Of a stretch of 64,000 nt of DNA, positions 35,186 to 43,753 are shown one piece after another (the stretch's first letter is position 1; the number at the start of each line of letters is the position of its first letter). Below the pieces are notes generated by a model. It saw nothing but the letters and a program-made list of their open reading frames with translations. It had not been told where the DNA came from and made no database searches. Position numbers and translations under genes: made by a program. Source of the DNA: Sphingobium cloacae (GTDB taxonomy: Bacteria > Pseudomonadota > Alphaproteobacteria > Sphingomonadales > Sphingomonadaceae); assembly GCF_002355855.1 (NCBI RefSeq), contig NZ_AP017655.1, forward strand, positions 1,889,501 through 1,953,500. The letters run 5' to 3'.

Positions 35186-35371
35186 TCAGCCTTCGGCCAG
35201 CCAGCCCGCCAGCAGATAGGCGACCACGCCCACCGGCCCCAGCACGCAGAGCGTCAGCAGCACGGCGGCGACGCGGATCAGCGTGACATCCATGCCGGTG
35301 CGGTTGGCAAGGCCCGCGCACACGCCCATGATCTTTCCGTTGCCACGGTCCAGGGTGAAGCTGTCGTTCAT
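35186..35371 (-). CDS. pspC: PspC domain protein
   Basis: A 61-residue membrane protein of the phage-shock C family: MNDSFTLDRGNGKIMGVCAG, then one transmembrane helix (VTLIRVAAVLLTLCVLGPVGVVAYLLAGW). PspC senses envelope stress in gamma-proteobacteria. Stand-alone short forms are widespread. A start at 35407 would add 12 residues without a ribosome-binding site. It is preceded by a 35-residue membrane peptide on the same strand and ends at the shared terminator. Confidence 0.88.
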   Translation of the reverse strand: MNDSFTLDRGNGKIMGVCAGLANRTGMDVTLIRVAAVLLTLCVLGPVGVVAYLLAGWLAEG

Positions 35372-35419
35372 GAATCCGGCCTTCTTGAATATGCTGTCAT
35401 GGTCCATGCGGAACGGCGA

Positions 35420-35527
35420 TCAGGCGAGCGATACGACCGGGCCGACCGCCGCGCCGACGAAGACGCTGGCGAACAGGAGAGCGCCGGCGAGGGCGAAGGC
35501 GATGTTCTGGAACCGGGCGATGGACAT
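35420..35527 (-). CDS. 35-residue membrane peptide upstream of pspC
   Basis: Encodes MSIARFQNIAFALAGALLF then ASVFVGAAVGPVVSLA, a single hydrophobic helix with a basic N-terminus. GGGAGT lies seven to twelve bases upstream of the ATG at 35527, and codon use is typical. Its stop is 49 bases from the pspC start on the same strand, suggesting a two-gene stress operon. No family is recognised. Confidence 0.55.
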   Translation of the reverse strand: MSIARFQNIAFALAGALLFASVFVGAAVGPVVSLA

Positions 35528-35805
35528 GATGGTGACTCCCTTGGCTTGTGGCGGCCGGACCATCCGGCCTTGTGCCCACTGGATAGCAGGAGCCGTGCCA
35601 ATTGCCGGTTCTGGCCGGGAAACCGGGTTTCGGCGGGGATGTCACGCCAAAATCGGCGCGTGAAATTCCGTCAATTGGTAATATTCGCGGATTATCGGTG
35701 AAATTTCCGGCGATCTTTGCCGTCGAGTCCCCGACCGGCCATGGTTGCGCCCCGGCGCATCCGCGCTACTCTGCGATCCGGGCGGCGCAAGGAGGAGACG
35801 AGGTC

Positions 35806-36714
35806 ATGAGCGAACATCCCGATCACCGGATCGAGCGCCTGCCGGAGAACCGCAACTGGATCGGATCGGCGGGGCTGGACCGGCGCCGCCTGCTGGTCGG
35901 CGGCGCCTTCGCGGCGGGGTTCGCCGCCGCCTGCCGCCCCGTGTCGGGCAGCGCGATCCAGACCTCCGCCGAAGGACTGGCGGAGGACAATGTGACGATT
36001 CCCGCCCATGACGGTTTCGCCATGCCCGCCTTCGTCGCCCGCCCCGCAGCGGGGAAGGACGCGCCCGTCATCTGCGTGGTGCACGAGATTTTCGGCGTCC
36101 ATGAATGGATTCGCGACATGTGCCGCCGCTTCGCCAGGGCGGGCTATCATGCCATCGCGCCCGACCTTTTCGCGCGGCACGGCGATGCGACGAAGATCGC
36201 GGATTTCCAGAAGCTGATCGACACCATCGTGTCCAAAGCGCCCGACGCACAGGTGCTGGCGGACATCGATTCGGCCTATGGCTGGGCGGGCCGCCATGGC
36301 GGGGACGGGTCGCGGCGCGGCATCACCGGCTTCTGCTGGGGCGGGCGGATCGTCTGGCTCTATGCGGCGCACAGCGCCGAGCTGGATGCCGGGGTCGCCT
36401 TCTATGGCAGCCTCGCCCGCGAGAAGACCGCGCTCCAGCCGCTCAGCCCGATCGAGGAGGCGGCGAAGCTCAAGGCCCCGGTGCTGGGCCAATATGGCGC
36501 GCTCGACAAGGGGATACCGCTGGCGGACGTGGACGCCATGCGCGCCGCGCTCCAGCAGGCGGGCAAGACGCCGCCCGACGAGATCACCGTCTATCCGGAC
36601 GCGGACCATGGCTTCATGGCGGACTATCGGCCCAGCTATCACGAAGCCTCCGCGAAGGCGGCGTGGACCGCGACGCTGGGCTGGTTCGACCGCTATGTGA
36701 AGACGGGCCCGTGA
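35806..36714 (+). CDS. dienelactone hydrolase family protein with Tat-like signal
   Basis: A 302-residue alpha/beta hydrolase. The N-terminus LDRRRLLVGGAFAAGFAAAC carries a twin-arginine-like and lipobox-like signal, so the enzyme is probably exported. Catalytic elements are GFCWGG (nucleophile Cys), an Asp in the GQYGALDKGIP loop and His in DADHGF, as in carboxymethylenebutenolidase. The substrate is unknown. Many exported relatives are not in chlorocatechol pathways. GGAGGAG is seven bases before the ATG at 35806. The stop is directly next to the convergent peroxiredoxin stop. Confidence 0.9.
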   Translation: MSEHPDHRIERLPENRNWIGSAGLDRRRLLVGGAFAAGFAAACRPVSGSAIQTSAEGLAEDNVTIPAHDGFAMPAFVARPAAGKDAPVICVVHEIFGVHEWIRDMCRRFARAGYHAIAPDLFARHGDATKIADFQKLIDTIVSKAPDAQVLADIDSAYGWAGRHGGDGSRRGITGFCWGGRIVWLYAAHSAELDAGVAFYGSLAREKTALQPLSPIEEAAKLKAPVLGQYGALDKGIPLADVDAMRAALQQAGKTPPDEITVYPDADHGFMADYRPSYHEASAKAAWTATLGWFDRYVKTGP

Positions 36715-37263
36715 TTATCGGCCCGTCATCGCCTTCACCGCCGCCAGCGTGCTTTTCACATGGCCGGCATAGTTCAACTCGCTATGCACGAAGGCGATGC
36801 GGCCCGACGGCGCGATGACATAGGAGGTGCGGTCGGTCATCCCCGGCCGCATCTTGAGCGCCACGTCATAGCCCTGCACGATGCCCGGCCCCGCCGACGC
36901 CACCGCGAACTTGCCCGCGCATTCCTTGGTGGAAAAGGCGACCAGATCGTCGACCGGATCGGCGGACATGCCGATGACGGTCGCGCCCGCCTTCTTGAAA
37001 TCCTCGATATGCTCGGCGAACTCGCGCGCTTCGGCGGAGCAGCCGGGGGTGAACGCCTTGGGGAAGAAATAGAGGACGACCGGCCCGCGCTTCAACTGGT
37101 GCGACAGGGTGAGCGTGAAGGTCTTGCCCGCCATCGCGCCGCGCGTGGTGAAGTCGGGCGCCTTCGCGCCGACGGCCAGCGCCGCCATCGCGCCGGGCGC
37201 GCAGAGGGTTGCCGCCGCGGCGAGCGATAGGGCCGCGATCCGGGCGAGGGAATGGCTTGGCAT
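36715..37263 (-). CDS. exported peroxiredoxin (BCP/PrxQ-like)
   Basis: A 182-residue thiol peroxidase with an N-terminal signal peptide ending APGAMAALA. The peroxidatic Cys is in FFPKAFTPGCSAEAREF, and a possible resolving Cys is in TKECAGKF about 45 residues later. It should reduce hydrogen peroxide or alkyl hydroperoxides in the periplasm. The ATG at 37263 is preferred over a TTG two codons upstream. It abuts the dienelactone hydrolase gene end to end. Confidence 0.9.
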   Translation of the reverse strand: MPSHSLARIAALSLAAAATLCAPGAMAALAVGAKAPDFTTRGAMAGKTFTLTLSHQLKRGPVVLYFFPKAFTPGCSAEAREFAEHIEDFKKAGATVIGMSADPVDDLVAFSTKECAGKFAVASAGPGIVQGYDVALKMRPGMTDRTSYVIAPSGRIAFVHSELNYAGHVKSTLAAVKAMTGR

Positions 37264-37408
37264 GGTCAACTGTCCTTGTCTGGCGATGCGGGCAGGATGG
37301 CCGCGATCCCGGCGCCGCGCAAGCGGCGAGGGAAACGTGTCGGATGGAAAGGCCCGTCGCTGCCTGCCCGGCAGCGGAACTCTTGGCCCCGTCGCTGGTT
37401 CCTTCCGG

Positions 37409-37894
37409 ATGCGTTTCTATCTGCCTCTGGGGCTCCCGCTTCTGCTTCTCGCCTGCGATGGCGGCCATGACCGGCAATCGGGCATGAACGCCAATATCGA
37501 AAATGCGACTCCGCCCGAGGAGCCGGTGGAGGAATTTCCGGCCAATAACGCCGCCGCGCCGCCCGGCAATGACACCGCGCCAGGCGGGGAGGAAAGCGGT
37601 TCGCTGATCCCGGCATCCTTGCAGGGCCGCTGGACCGGCATCGGCGAGGATTGCCAGGACAGGAGCGCCGAACTGCGGCTGTCCATCACGCCCAAAACGC
37701 TGGTGTTCCTGGAGAGCGTCGGCACGGTGACGGGCGTCGAGCGGCAGGCGGACGGACGGCTGAAGATCGACGCATCCTTCACCGGCGAGGGACAAAGCTG
37801 GACCCGCAGCCTGATCCTGAAGCCCTCCGCCAAAGGGCAGGAACTCACCATGGTGAATGACGGCGTGGCCGTGACGCGCAAGCGTTGCAGCTGA
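37409..37894 (+). CDS. 161-residue hypothetical lipoprotein
   Basis: A predicted lipoprotein, MRFYLPLGLPLLLLACDGG, with a Pro/Glu/Asn-rich linker (about residues 25-65) and a C-terminal beta-rich domain starting IPASLQGRWTGIGEDC. The phrase RWTGxGxDC and the late DGVAVTRKRC form a probable disulphide. Such small lipoproteins are common in sphingomonads and have no assigned role. The linker differs in composition from the domain. It lies 54 bases before recF in the same direction. Confidence 0.75.
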   Translation: MRFYLPLGLPLLLLACDGGHDRQSGMNANIENATPPEEPVEEFPANNAAAPPGNDTAPGGEESGSLIPASLQGRWTGIGEDCQDRSAELRLSITPKTLVFLESVGTVTGVERQADGRLKIDASFTGEGQSWTRSLILKPSAKGQELTMVNDGVAVTRKRCS

Positions 37895-37948
37895 ACCACC
37901 GCGCCGAGCGCGCTTCCTAAACCGCGCCCGTCCCGCTAGAGCGGCCGG

Positions 37949-39037
37949 ATGATCGGCCGACTGACCCTGAGCGATTTCCGCAATCATGCGGATGCGCTGA
38001 TCGTGCCCGATCAAGCCTTCATCCTGCTGACCGGCGAAAATGGCGCGGGCAAGACGAACATATTGGAAGCCGTGTCGATGCTGGCGCCCGGACGCGGCCT
38101 GCGCGGGGCGGCGCTGCGCGACATGGTGCGGCAGGAGGGGGCGCGGCAGGGCGGCGCGGGCGGCTTCGGCATCGCGGCGGAGGTGGACGGCGTGATGCTG
38201 GGCACCGGCGTCGCGGCGGGCGCGCCCGACCGGCGGCAGGTGCGGATCGGCGGGGTCGCTTCTTCCGCCAATGCGCTGGCCGATCATCTGGCGATCGTGT
38301 GGCTGACCCCGGCCATGGACCGGCTGTTCATGGACAGCCCCGGCGGGCGGCGGCGCTTTCTCGACCGCCTGACGCTGGCGCTTCATCCCGGCCATGCGGC
38401 GCACAGCGCCCGCTATGAAGCGGCGATGCGGGCGCGCAACCGGCTGCTGGGCGACCTGCGCGGCGCCGACCCGCTCTGGCTGGACGCGCTGGAAACGCAG
38501 ATGGGGGAGCATGGCGCGGCGCTGGCCGCCGCGCGCGCCGATCTGACGGCGCGCCTGAACGCGGTGCTGGCCGACCAGCCCGACGCGCCCTTCGCCCGGC
38601 CCCTGCTGGCGCTCGAATCGGAGAAAGCGGAGAGCGACGAGCCGCTCGCCCCCCGCCTCGCCCGCGAACGCAGGCGGGACGCGGCGGCGGGGCGCACCCT
38701 GTCGGGACCGCACCGGCAGGATCTGGCCGTCACCCATGTCGCCAAGGGACAGGCCGCAGCGCTCTGTTCGACAGGGGAGCAGAAGGCGCTGCTGCTCTCC
38801 ATCCTGCTTGCCCATGCCGCCCTGGTGACGGCGGAGCGGGGACAGCCGCCGGTGCTGCTGCTCGACGAAGTGGCGGCGCATCTCGACCCCTCGCGGCGGG
38901 GCGCGCTGTTCGACCGGCTGCGCGGCATGGGCGCGCAGGTATGGATGACGGGCACCGAAAGCGCGCTTTTTGAGAATATAGGGGCCGCGACGCGCCTGAC
39001 GGTCACGTCCGGACAGGTCTTTCGTTCCGCCAGCTAA
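37949..39037 (+). CDS. recF: DNA replication/repair protein RecF
   Basis: An SMC-like ATPase that loads RecA at gaps. The 362-residue protein has Walker [10 protein letters not shown] at 29-37, the signature region [14 protein letters not shown] and Walker [12 protein letters not shown], with RecF-specific text [16 protein letters not shown]. The ATG at 37949 opens [13 protein letters not shown], the family N-terminus. It is separated from dnaA and dnaN, as is common in alphaproteobacteria. Confidence 0.95.
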   Translation: MIGRLTLSDFRNHADALIVPDQAFILLTGENGAGKTNILEAVSMLAPGRGLRGAALRDMVRQEGARQGGAGGFGIAAEVDGVMLGTGVAAGAPDRRQVRIGGVASSANALADHLAIVWLTPAMDRLFMDSPGGRRRFLDRLTLALHPGHAAHSARYEAAMRARNRLLGDLRGADPLWLDALETQMGEHGAALAAARADLTARLNAVLADQPDAPFARPLLALESEKAESDEPLAPRLARERRRDAAAGRTLSGPHRQDLAVTHVAKGQAAALCSTGEQKALLLSILLAHAALVTAERGQPPVLLLDEVAAHLDPSRRGALFDRLRGMGAQVWMTGTESALFENIGAATRLTVTSGQVFRSAS

Positions 39038-39144
39038 CGCGCGGGCGCAACGATTCGTCGCCCGGCGCTTTTCAACCCGTCCCGCCTCTGCCCTAAGGCC
39101 GTCACGGGGATGAAACGTCTTTGGGAAGTCGGGGGTTGCAACGC

Positions 39145-39678
39145 ATGATCGGTGGTTTTCGCGCGCTTTTCGCGGCAATGATGCTTGCGCTCGGCGCCCT
39201 GACCGTGACCCCTGCCACCGCCGGCGTTCTCCAGTGCGTTCCCTTCGCCCGGCAGGTTTCCGGCATCGATCTTTACGGCAATGCGAACAGCTGGTGGGGC
39301 CAGGCCGAGGGCCGTTACGACCGCGGGCATGAACCGCGCGTCGGCGCCGTCCTCGCCTTTTCCGCCAGCCGCGCCATGCCCGTCGGCCATGTCGCGATGG
39401 TGAGCAAGGTCGTCAGCGACCGCGAAGTGCTGCTGACCCATGCCAACTGGTCCTATCGCGGCGGGATCGAGCGCAATGTTCGCGCCATCGACGTGTCGCC
39501 GAACAATGACTGGACCGACGTGCGCGTCTGGTACGGCCCGATCGGCAAGCTGGGCACGCGTTCCAACCCGGCGCGCGGCTTCATCTACGCCAACGCGCCG
39601 CGCGACGAGGCGCAGGTGCAGTTCGCGTCGGCCGACCGCGCCACCGCCGGTTCCGACGCGGCGCGCGGTGCCTATTGA
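39145..39678 (+). CDS. exported CHAP-domain protein (first of tandem pair)
   Basis: A 177-residue protein with a signal peptide (ALFAAMMLALGALTVTPATA) and a CHAP cysteine amidase domain: catalytic Cys in LQCVPFARQVSG, His in VGHVAMVS, and a polar partner in HANWSYRGG. CHAP enzymes usually cleave peptidoglycan cross-links. The GHEPRVGAVLAF and VRVWYGPIG segments are shared with the next gene. The ATG at 39145 gives a proper signal peptide. TTG at 39121 is an alternative. Confidence 0.85.
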   Translation: MIGGFRALFAAMMLALGALTVTPATAGVLQCVPFARQVSGIDLYGNANSWWGQAEGRYDRGHEPRVGAVLAFSASRAMPVGHVAMVSKVVSDREVLLTHANWSYRGGIERNVRAIDVSPNNDWTDVRVWYGPIGKLGTRSNPARGFIYANAPRDEAQVQFASADRATAGSDAARGAY

Positions 39679-39752
39679 GCGTTTAACCACTTCCTAAAGG
39701 TCGCGGCCTAGGATCGTCCCCGGTGGGGCGATTCTCTGTTTGAGGTCGCAAG

Positions 39753-40484
39753 ATGTTTCGATGGTTTCGCTGGGCGGCGGCGCTGCTGTTGTCCGGCGCG
39801 ATGGCCGCGCCCGTGCTGGGCGCGACGGCGCTGCAATGCGTTCCCTATGCGCGGATCGTGTCCGGGGTCCAGATCTACGGCGACGCGCTGACCTGGTGGG
39901 ACCAGGCGGAAAACCGTTATCAGCGCGGGCATGAACCGCGCAAGGGCGCCGTCCTGGCCTTTCGCCCGGCAGGCCCCATGACGCTGGGCCATGTCGCGGT
40001 GGTCAGTGAGATATTGGGCGACCGCCGCATCCTGATCCGCCATGCCAACTGGTCCGCCCCCGGCGCGATCGAGGAAGATGTGATGGCGGTGGACGTGTCT
40101 CCCGCCGGGGACTGGAGCGAGGTGCGCGTGTGGCACAGCCCGACCGGCCGGATGGGCGCGCGGGTCAACCCGACCTTCGGCTTCATCTATGGCGGGAAAG
40201 CGAAGCTCAATCCCTTCACCCCCGATCCGGGTCTGGGCGCCAGCATGCGCTTCGCCAGCCGGACGCAATGGGACGATGCGCGCGTCGCGGTCCGCGCGGC
40301 CGCTTCGGACGACGCGCCACTGCGCCGGGCGGTGTTCGCGGACGCGCGGGACCAGCGCAAGCCCGCCCGCGGCCCCCGGCTGGAGAGCGATCCGCGCGTC
40401 TTCGAATATGCCGATGCATCGGTCGCCTCGCGCTCGCTGCATGACATCATCAGCGACGTGAAGCAGGAAGCGCGGCTGCGCTGA
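39753..40484 (+). CDS. exported CHAP-domain protein (second of tandem pair)
   Basis: A 243-residue paralogue of the preceding protein: signal peptide MFRWFRWAAALLLSGAMAAP, Cys in LQCVPYARIVSG, His in LGHVAVVS, HANWSAPG and VRVWHSPTG. It has a C-terminal extension of about 70 residues beyond the common core, Arg- and Asp-rich and probably unstructured, ending SDVKQEARLR. The pair arose by tandem duplication and has since diverged, so they may act at different sites of the cell wall. Confidence 0.85.
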   Translation: MFRWFRWAAALLLSGAMAAPVLGATALQCVPYARIVSGVQIYGDALTWWDQAENRYQRGHEPRKGAVLAFRPAGPMTLGHVAVVSEILGDRRILIRHANWSAPGAIEEDVMAVDVSPAGDWSEVRVWHSPTGRMGARVNPTFGFIYGGKAKLNPFTPDPGLGASMRFASRTQWDDARVAVRAAASDDAPLRRAVFADARDQRKPARGPRLESDPRVFEYADASVASRSLHDIISDVKQEARLR

Positions 40485-40487
40485 GGT

Positions 40488-40757
40488 CTATGCGCCGGAT
40501 TCGGCCTGCGCGTCCTCGGCGGGATTTTCGAACCAGGCTTCGACCGGGCCGGACAGCTTGATCGTCAGCGGATTGCCGTGGCGGTCGCGGGTCTTGCCCG
40601 CCGCGACGCGAATCCAGCCTTCGGAAATGCAATATTCCTCGACATCCTTGCGCTCGCGCTCCTTGAAGCGGATGCCCACGCCGCGTTGCAGGACCTCCAT
40701 GTCGAAATGGGGGCTGCGCGGGTTGGTCGAAAGACGATCCGGGGGCGTGTCGCTCAT
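40488..40757 (-). CDS. DUF3297 family protein
   Basis: An 89-residue soluble protein: MSDTPPDRLSTNPRSPHFD, then VLQRGVGIRFKERERKDVEEYCISEGWIRVAAGKTRDRHGNPLTIKLSGPVEAWFE. This is an almost textbook DUF3297 sequence, seen in many proteobacteria, function unknown. Convergent with the CHAP gene, with three bases between stops. Confidence 0.9.
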   Translation of the reverse strand: MSDTPPDRLSTNPRSPHFDMEVLQRGVGIRFKERERKDVEEYCISEGWIRVAAGKTRDRHGNPLTIKLSGPVEAWFENPAEDAQAESGA

Positions 40758-40883
40758 ATATCCAAATTCCTGTGGTCCGTGCGGCGCGCCTAGCCCGTCA
40801 CCCCGCCGCGCGTCAACCACGGCGCGGCGGGGAAAGTGGAAGGAGGGGAACGCGAGGGAGAAGCGTCCCCCTCCCCGCGCCGG

Positions 40884-41195
40884 TCAGCGGCAGATGCGGA
40901 CGCGGACGCGCCGGTCCCGATAATAGTCGTAGCGCCATTCGTTCCAGCAACGCTGGCGATGGCCGCGCCAGTGCGAACGGTAATGGCGCCCATCATGCCG
41001 CCGCCAGTCGCGCCGGTCGCCGCGCCAGTGGCGGCGGTCTTCGCGCCAATGCCGACGGTCGTTCCAGCGATGATCGCGGTCGCCGCGCCAGCCGTCGCGA
41101 TAGCCATGGTCCCGCGCCTGGGCGGGCATTGCGGTCGCGCTCAGCCCGGCGATCGCCAGCCCCAGCGCGGCCACGCCTTTCCACAAAAGGGTCAT
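40884..41195 (-). CDS. exported Arg/Trp/His/Asp-rich repeat protein
   Basis: A 103-residue protein with a signal peptide (MTLLWKGVAALGLAIAGLSATAMPAQA) followed by a mature part built from short RRHWRxDRR-like repeats, with about ten Trp and many His, ending RRVRVRICR. The pattern resembles small RcnB-like or histidine-rich periplasmic proteins but matches no family securely. Metal or polyanion binding is a reasonable guess. GAGGAG precedes the ATG. Its base composition is very skewed because of the repeated codons. Confidence 0.7.
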   Translation of the reverse strand: MTLLWKGVAALGLAIAGLSATAMPAQARDHGYRDGWRGDRDHRWNDRRHWREDRRHWRGDRRDWRRHDGRHYRSHWRGHRQRCWNEWRYDYYRDRRVRVRICR

Positions 41196-41313
41196 GATGC
41201 CTTCTCCTCAAAAGCCGTCCCGCCGCTGCACCGGGCGGGCATTGCAGGCGGAGGATGGCCGACGGCGACTGAACCGTCCGGGAACGCATCTGTCAGTTTC
41301 GGTTCAGGCTCCT

Positions 41314-42555
41314 TCAGCGTCCGCGCAGGGCCGCTTCCGCCTGCGCCATATAGTCGCGGGTGATCGGCAGGGTGCGCCGGTCGCGGACATACTGGATCTG
41401 GAAATTCACCATGCTGCCATGCTCGAACACGGTCGCGGCCCCCGCCAGATAGAAGGTCCACAGACGGAAGAAGCGCTCGTCATAGAGGGCGACGATCTCG
41501 TCCCTGTGCGCCATCGTCCGCTTGTACCATTCGCGCAGCGTCAGCCCGTAATGGATGCGCAGCACCTCCACGTCGGTCACCATCAGGCGCGTGCCTTCGC
41601 TGCCCCGCGCCATTTCCGACAGGGCGGGGATATAGCCGCCGGGGAAGATATATTTCTGGGTGAAGGCGTCGGTGATGCCCGGCCCGTCCACGCGGCCGAT
41701 GGTGTGGACCAGCATCACCCCGTCCGGCGTCAGCAGGTCGCGGCACTTGTTGAAGAAGGTGCGGTAATGCGCCGTCCCCACATGTTCGAACATGCCCACC
41801 GACACGATGCGGTCGAACGGTCCGGCCATGTCGCGATAGTCGATCAGTTCGAAGCGGACATGATCGGCGACGCCCGCCTCCTGCGCCCGCTGGCGCGCGA
41901 CCTTGAGCTGCTCTTCCGACAGGGTGATGCCGGTCACGTCCACGCCGCAGGCGCGGTGGAGGTAAAGCGCCATGCCGCCCCAGCCGCAGCCGATGTCCAG
42001 CACCTTCATCCCCGGCTTCAGGGCCAGCTTGGCGGCGATATGCGCCTTCTTGTCCTCCTGCGCCTGTTCCAGCGTGATGCCGGCATGGTTGTCCGCATCG
42101 GGCCAGTAGGCGCAGCTATATTGCCGGTCCTCGTCGAGGAAGAGCGCGTAAAGCGCGCCCGACAGGTCGTAATGATGCGCCACATTGGCTTTCGCGCGGG
42201 ATCGATGGTTGGCGCGCCAGAGCGTCTGGCGCAGCGCGTTGAACCCGCGCTTGATCGGCCCCCTGGCGCTGATGGACCTGCCCTTTTCCCAGGCGTTGTT
42301 CATGCGGATCAGGGAGATCAGCTCCATGATGCCGCCGCCCTCGATCAGGACACGCCCGTCCATATAGGCTTCCGCCATGCCGAGCCGCGGGTCCTTCATG
42401 ATGTCGATGGGCACCCGCGCATCGAGGAATTTAAGCGTCACCGATGGGAAGGCCGGATCGGGCGTTCCCACCGTGGCGCTGGAGCCGTCATGATAAATCA
42501 CCGTGAGCTGGCCCTGGGAAACCAGCCGCTTGAGTACCCGATCGAATATTTTCAT
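41314..42555 (-). CDS. cfa: cyclopropane-fatty-acyl-phospholipid synthase
   Basis: Adds a methylene group from S-adenosylmethionine to unsaturated acyl chains of membrane lipids. The 413-residue protein has the N-terminal lipid-binding region (MAEAYMDGRVLIEGGG) and a methyltransferase domain: KANVAHHYDLSGALYALFLD, SAM motif VLDIGCGWGG near 195, MFEHVG, and KYIFPGGYIPAL. The ATG at 42555 (MKIFDRVLKRL) is favoured over a longer frame to 42591. Confidence 0.93.
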   Translation of the reverse strand: MKIFDRVLKRLVSQGQLTVIYHDGSSATVGTPDPAFPSVTLKFLDARVPIDIMKDPRLGMAEAYMDGRVLIEGGGIMELISLIRMNNAWEKGRSISARGPIKRGFNALRQTLWRANHRSRAKANVAHHYDLSGALYALFLDEDRQYSCAYWPDADNHAGITLEQAQEDKKAHIAAKLALKPGMKVLDIGCGWGGMALYLHRACGVDVTGITLSEEQLKVARQRAQEAGVADHVRFELIDYRDMAGPFDRIVSVGMFEHVGTAHYRTFFNKCRDLLTPDGVMLVHTIGRVDGPGITDAFTQKYIFPGGYIPALSEMARGSEGTRLMVTDVEVLRIHYGLTLREWYKRTMAHRDEIVALYDERFFRLWTFYLAGAATVFEHGSMVNFQIQYVRDRRTLPITRDYMAQAEAALRGR

Positions 42556-42927
42556 GCGCGCCAACCTGCCCTGTCGCGGCGCGGGCGTCAAATGCCTGCT
42601 TGTCCGTTTTCGGCCGTGCCGGGATCACCGACGCCCCGGACGTCGCGCAATGCTATACTGTTACTATTATGCATCAGTCGGGGCAAAATGGCCGATCCTG
42701 ACGGCGATGACAGAATCCGTTCATGTGGCATCCATCTGGCGGAGGCATAAGCGCCATGCCGTTGCCGATGAGTGCGACGGTATTCGAAGTGACTACGGAA
42801 TGACATCCCGAATTTTCAAGAGGGTATGGATCAAAATAAATATCAATAAGTCCCTTTTCAAAACTGATTGAGTAACTAGATAGCGCTCATCCCGGTTCAG
42901 GGTGTCAAAATACATATGAGGAATATC
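42556..42927. other. 372-base intergenic region upstream of the first barrel gene
   Basis: Less GC-rich than coding DNA, especially 42800-42880. It contains TATACT at 42654-42659, a possible -10, but no good -35. A 53-codon frame starting at the ATG near 42710 lacks a ribosome-binding site and has atypical composition. Otherwise nothing is recognised. The promoter for the outer-membrane gene must lie here. Confidence 0.4.
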
Positions 42928-43434
42928 ATGAAGACTGCGATTTTCGCGGCGATTGCTGCTGCCTCCGTTGCCGTTCCTGCCTTTGCTCAGGACGCTGCTC
43001 CCTTTACTGGGCCGCGCGTCGGCGCGATCCTGGGTTATGACAATATCCAGGGCAGCGATGGCTTCACCTATGGCGCTTCGGCCGGTTACGACATCGCGAT
43101 CGCGCCGCGCATCACGGTCGGCCCGGAAGTGTCGTTCAGCGATTCCACCACCAAGGACGCGGGCGTCCATGCCAGCCGCGACCTCGCGGCTTCGCTGCGC
43201 CTGGGCTATGCCGTGAATCCGCGGGTTCTGGCGTTCGGCAAGGTCGGCTACGCCAACACCCGCTTCGAATTCGCGGGCGCGCACCAGTCGCTGGAAGGCG
43301 TGCGTTTCGGCGGCGGCCTGGAATATGCGGTGACCCCGCGCACCTATATCTCGGCCGAATATCAGCGCAGCGAATATGAGGATGATTTCGGCGGCCGCAA
43401 TGCGGGCCTCGTCGGTATCGGTTTCCGCTTCTGA
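42928..43434 (+). CDS. outer-membrane beta-barrel protein (first of paralogous pair)
   Basis: A 168-residue barrel protein with a signal peptide MKTAIFAAIAAASVAVPAFAQ and alternating beta strands ending in the outer-membrane terminal signature GLVGIGFRF. The phrase YANTRFEFAGAHQSLEGVRFGGGLEYAVT is typical of small OmpA-like/Omp25-like porin-family proteins. AGGAATATC places the start at 42928 rather than 42916. It is followed by an intrinsic terminator and then a paralogue with the same signal peptide and end. Confidence 0.88.
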   Translation: MKTAIFAAIAAASVAVPAFAQDAAPFTGPRVGAILGYDNIQGSDGFTYGASAGYDIAIAPRITVGPEVSFSDSTTKDAGVHASRDLAASLRLGYAVNPRVLAFGKVGYANTRFEFAGAHQSLEGVRFGGGLEYAVTPRTYISAEYQRSEYEDDFGGRNAGLVGIGFRF

Positions 43435-43455
43435 CAGCGGCAACCCGTTGCATGG

Positions 43456-43488
43456 AAGGGCGGCTCCCCCGCGGGGCCGCCCTTTTTT
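43456..43488 (+). terminator. intrinsic terminator after first barrel gene
   Basis: AAGGGCGGC (43456-43464), a short GC loop, GCCGCCCTT (43476-43484) and continuing Ts. A perfect nine-base-pair stem with a T-run, 22 bases after the stop. Confidence 0.9.
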
Positions 43489-43753
43489 GCGTGCCGGTCA
43501 GGGCAGAAGGGAAAGACTGTTGCGCAAAAGCATCAATCTGGAATAATGTTTATGGCGATGTTGCAACCCGATTCAGGGCAACGCATATGCGCCGCACCGC
43601 GGACGAACATCCGTGGATCGTGAAATGGGCAAGGACTGCTTTCCGCAGTTCCGACAAGGTGATGAAGAAGAACAAACGCAACGCCATCCCATGAATACAT
43701 GGCGGATATTGCCATTCCGGCAATGAGGACCGCCTCCAAGACAAGAGGGTTTT
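43489..43753. other. gap between the two barrel genes
   Basis: Mostly non-coding. A plausible weak promoter TTGCGC ... AATAAT occurs near 43521-43548. A small dyad ATTGCC/GGCAAT lies near 43709-43725 just before the second gene, and an AGAGGG sits before its ATG. No gene is called here. Confidence 0.35.

Noticed and set aside
42710-42871. 53-codon frame between cfa and the first barrel gene
   Set aside because: No ribosome-binding site, low third-position GC and low-complexity Lys/Asn end. Probably untranslated leader.
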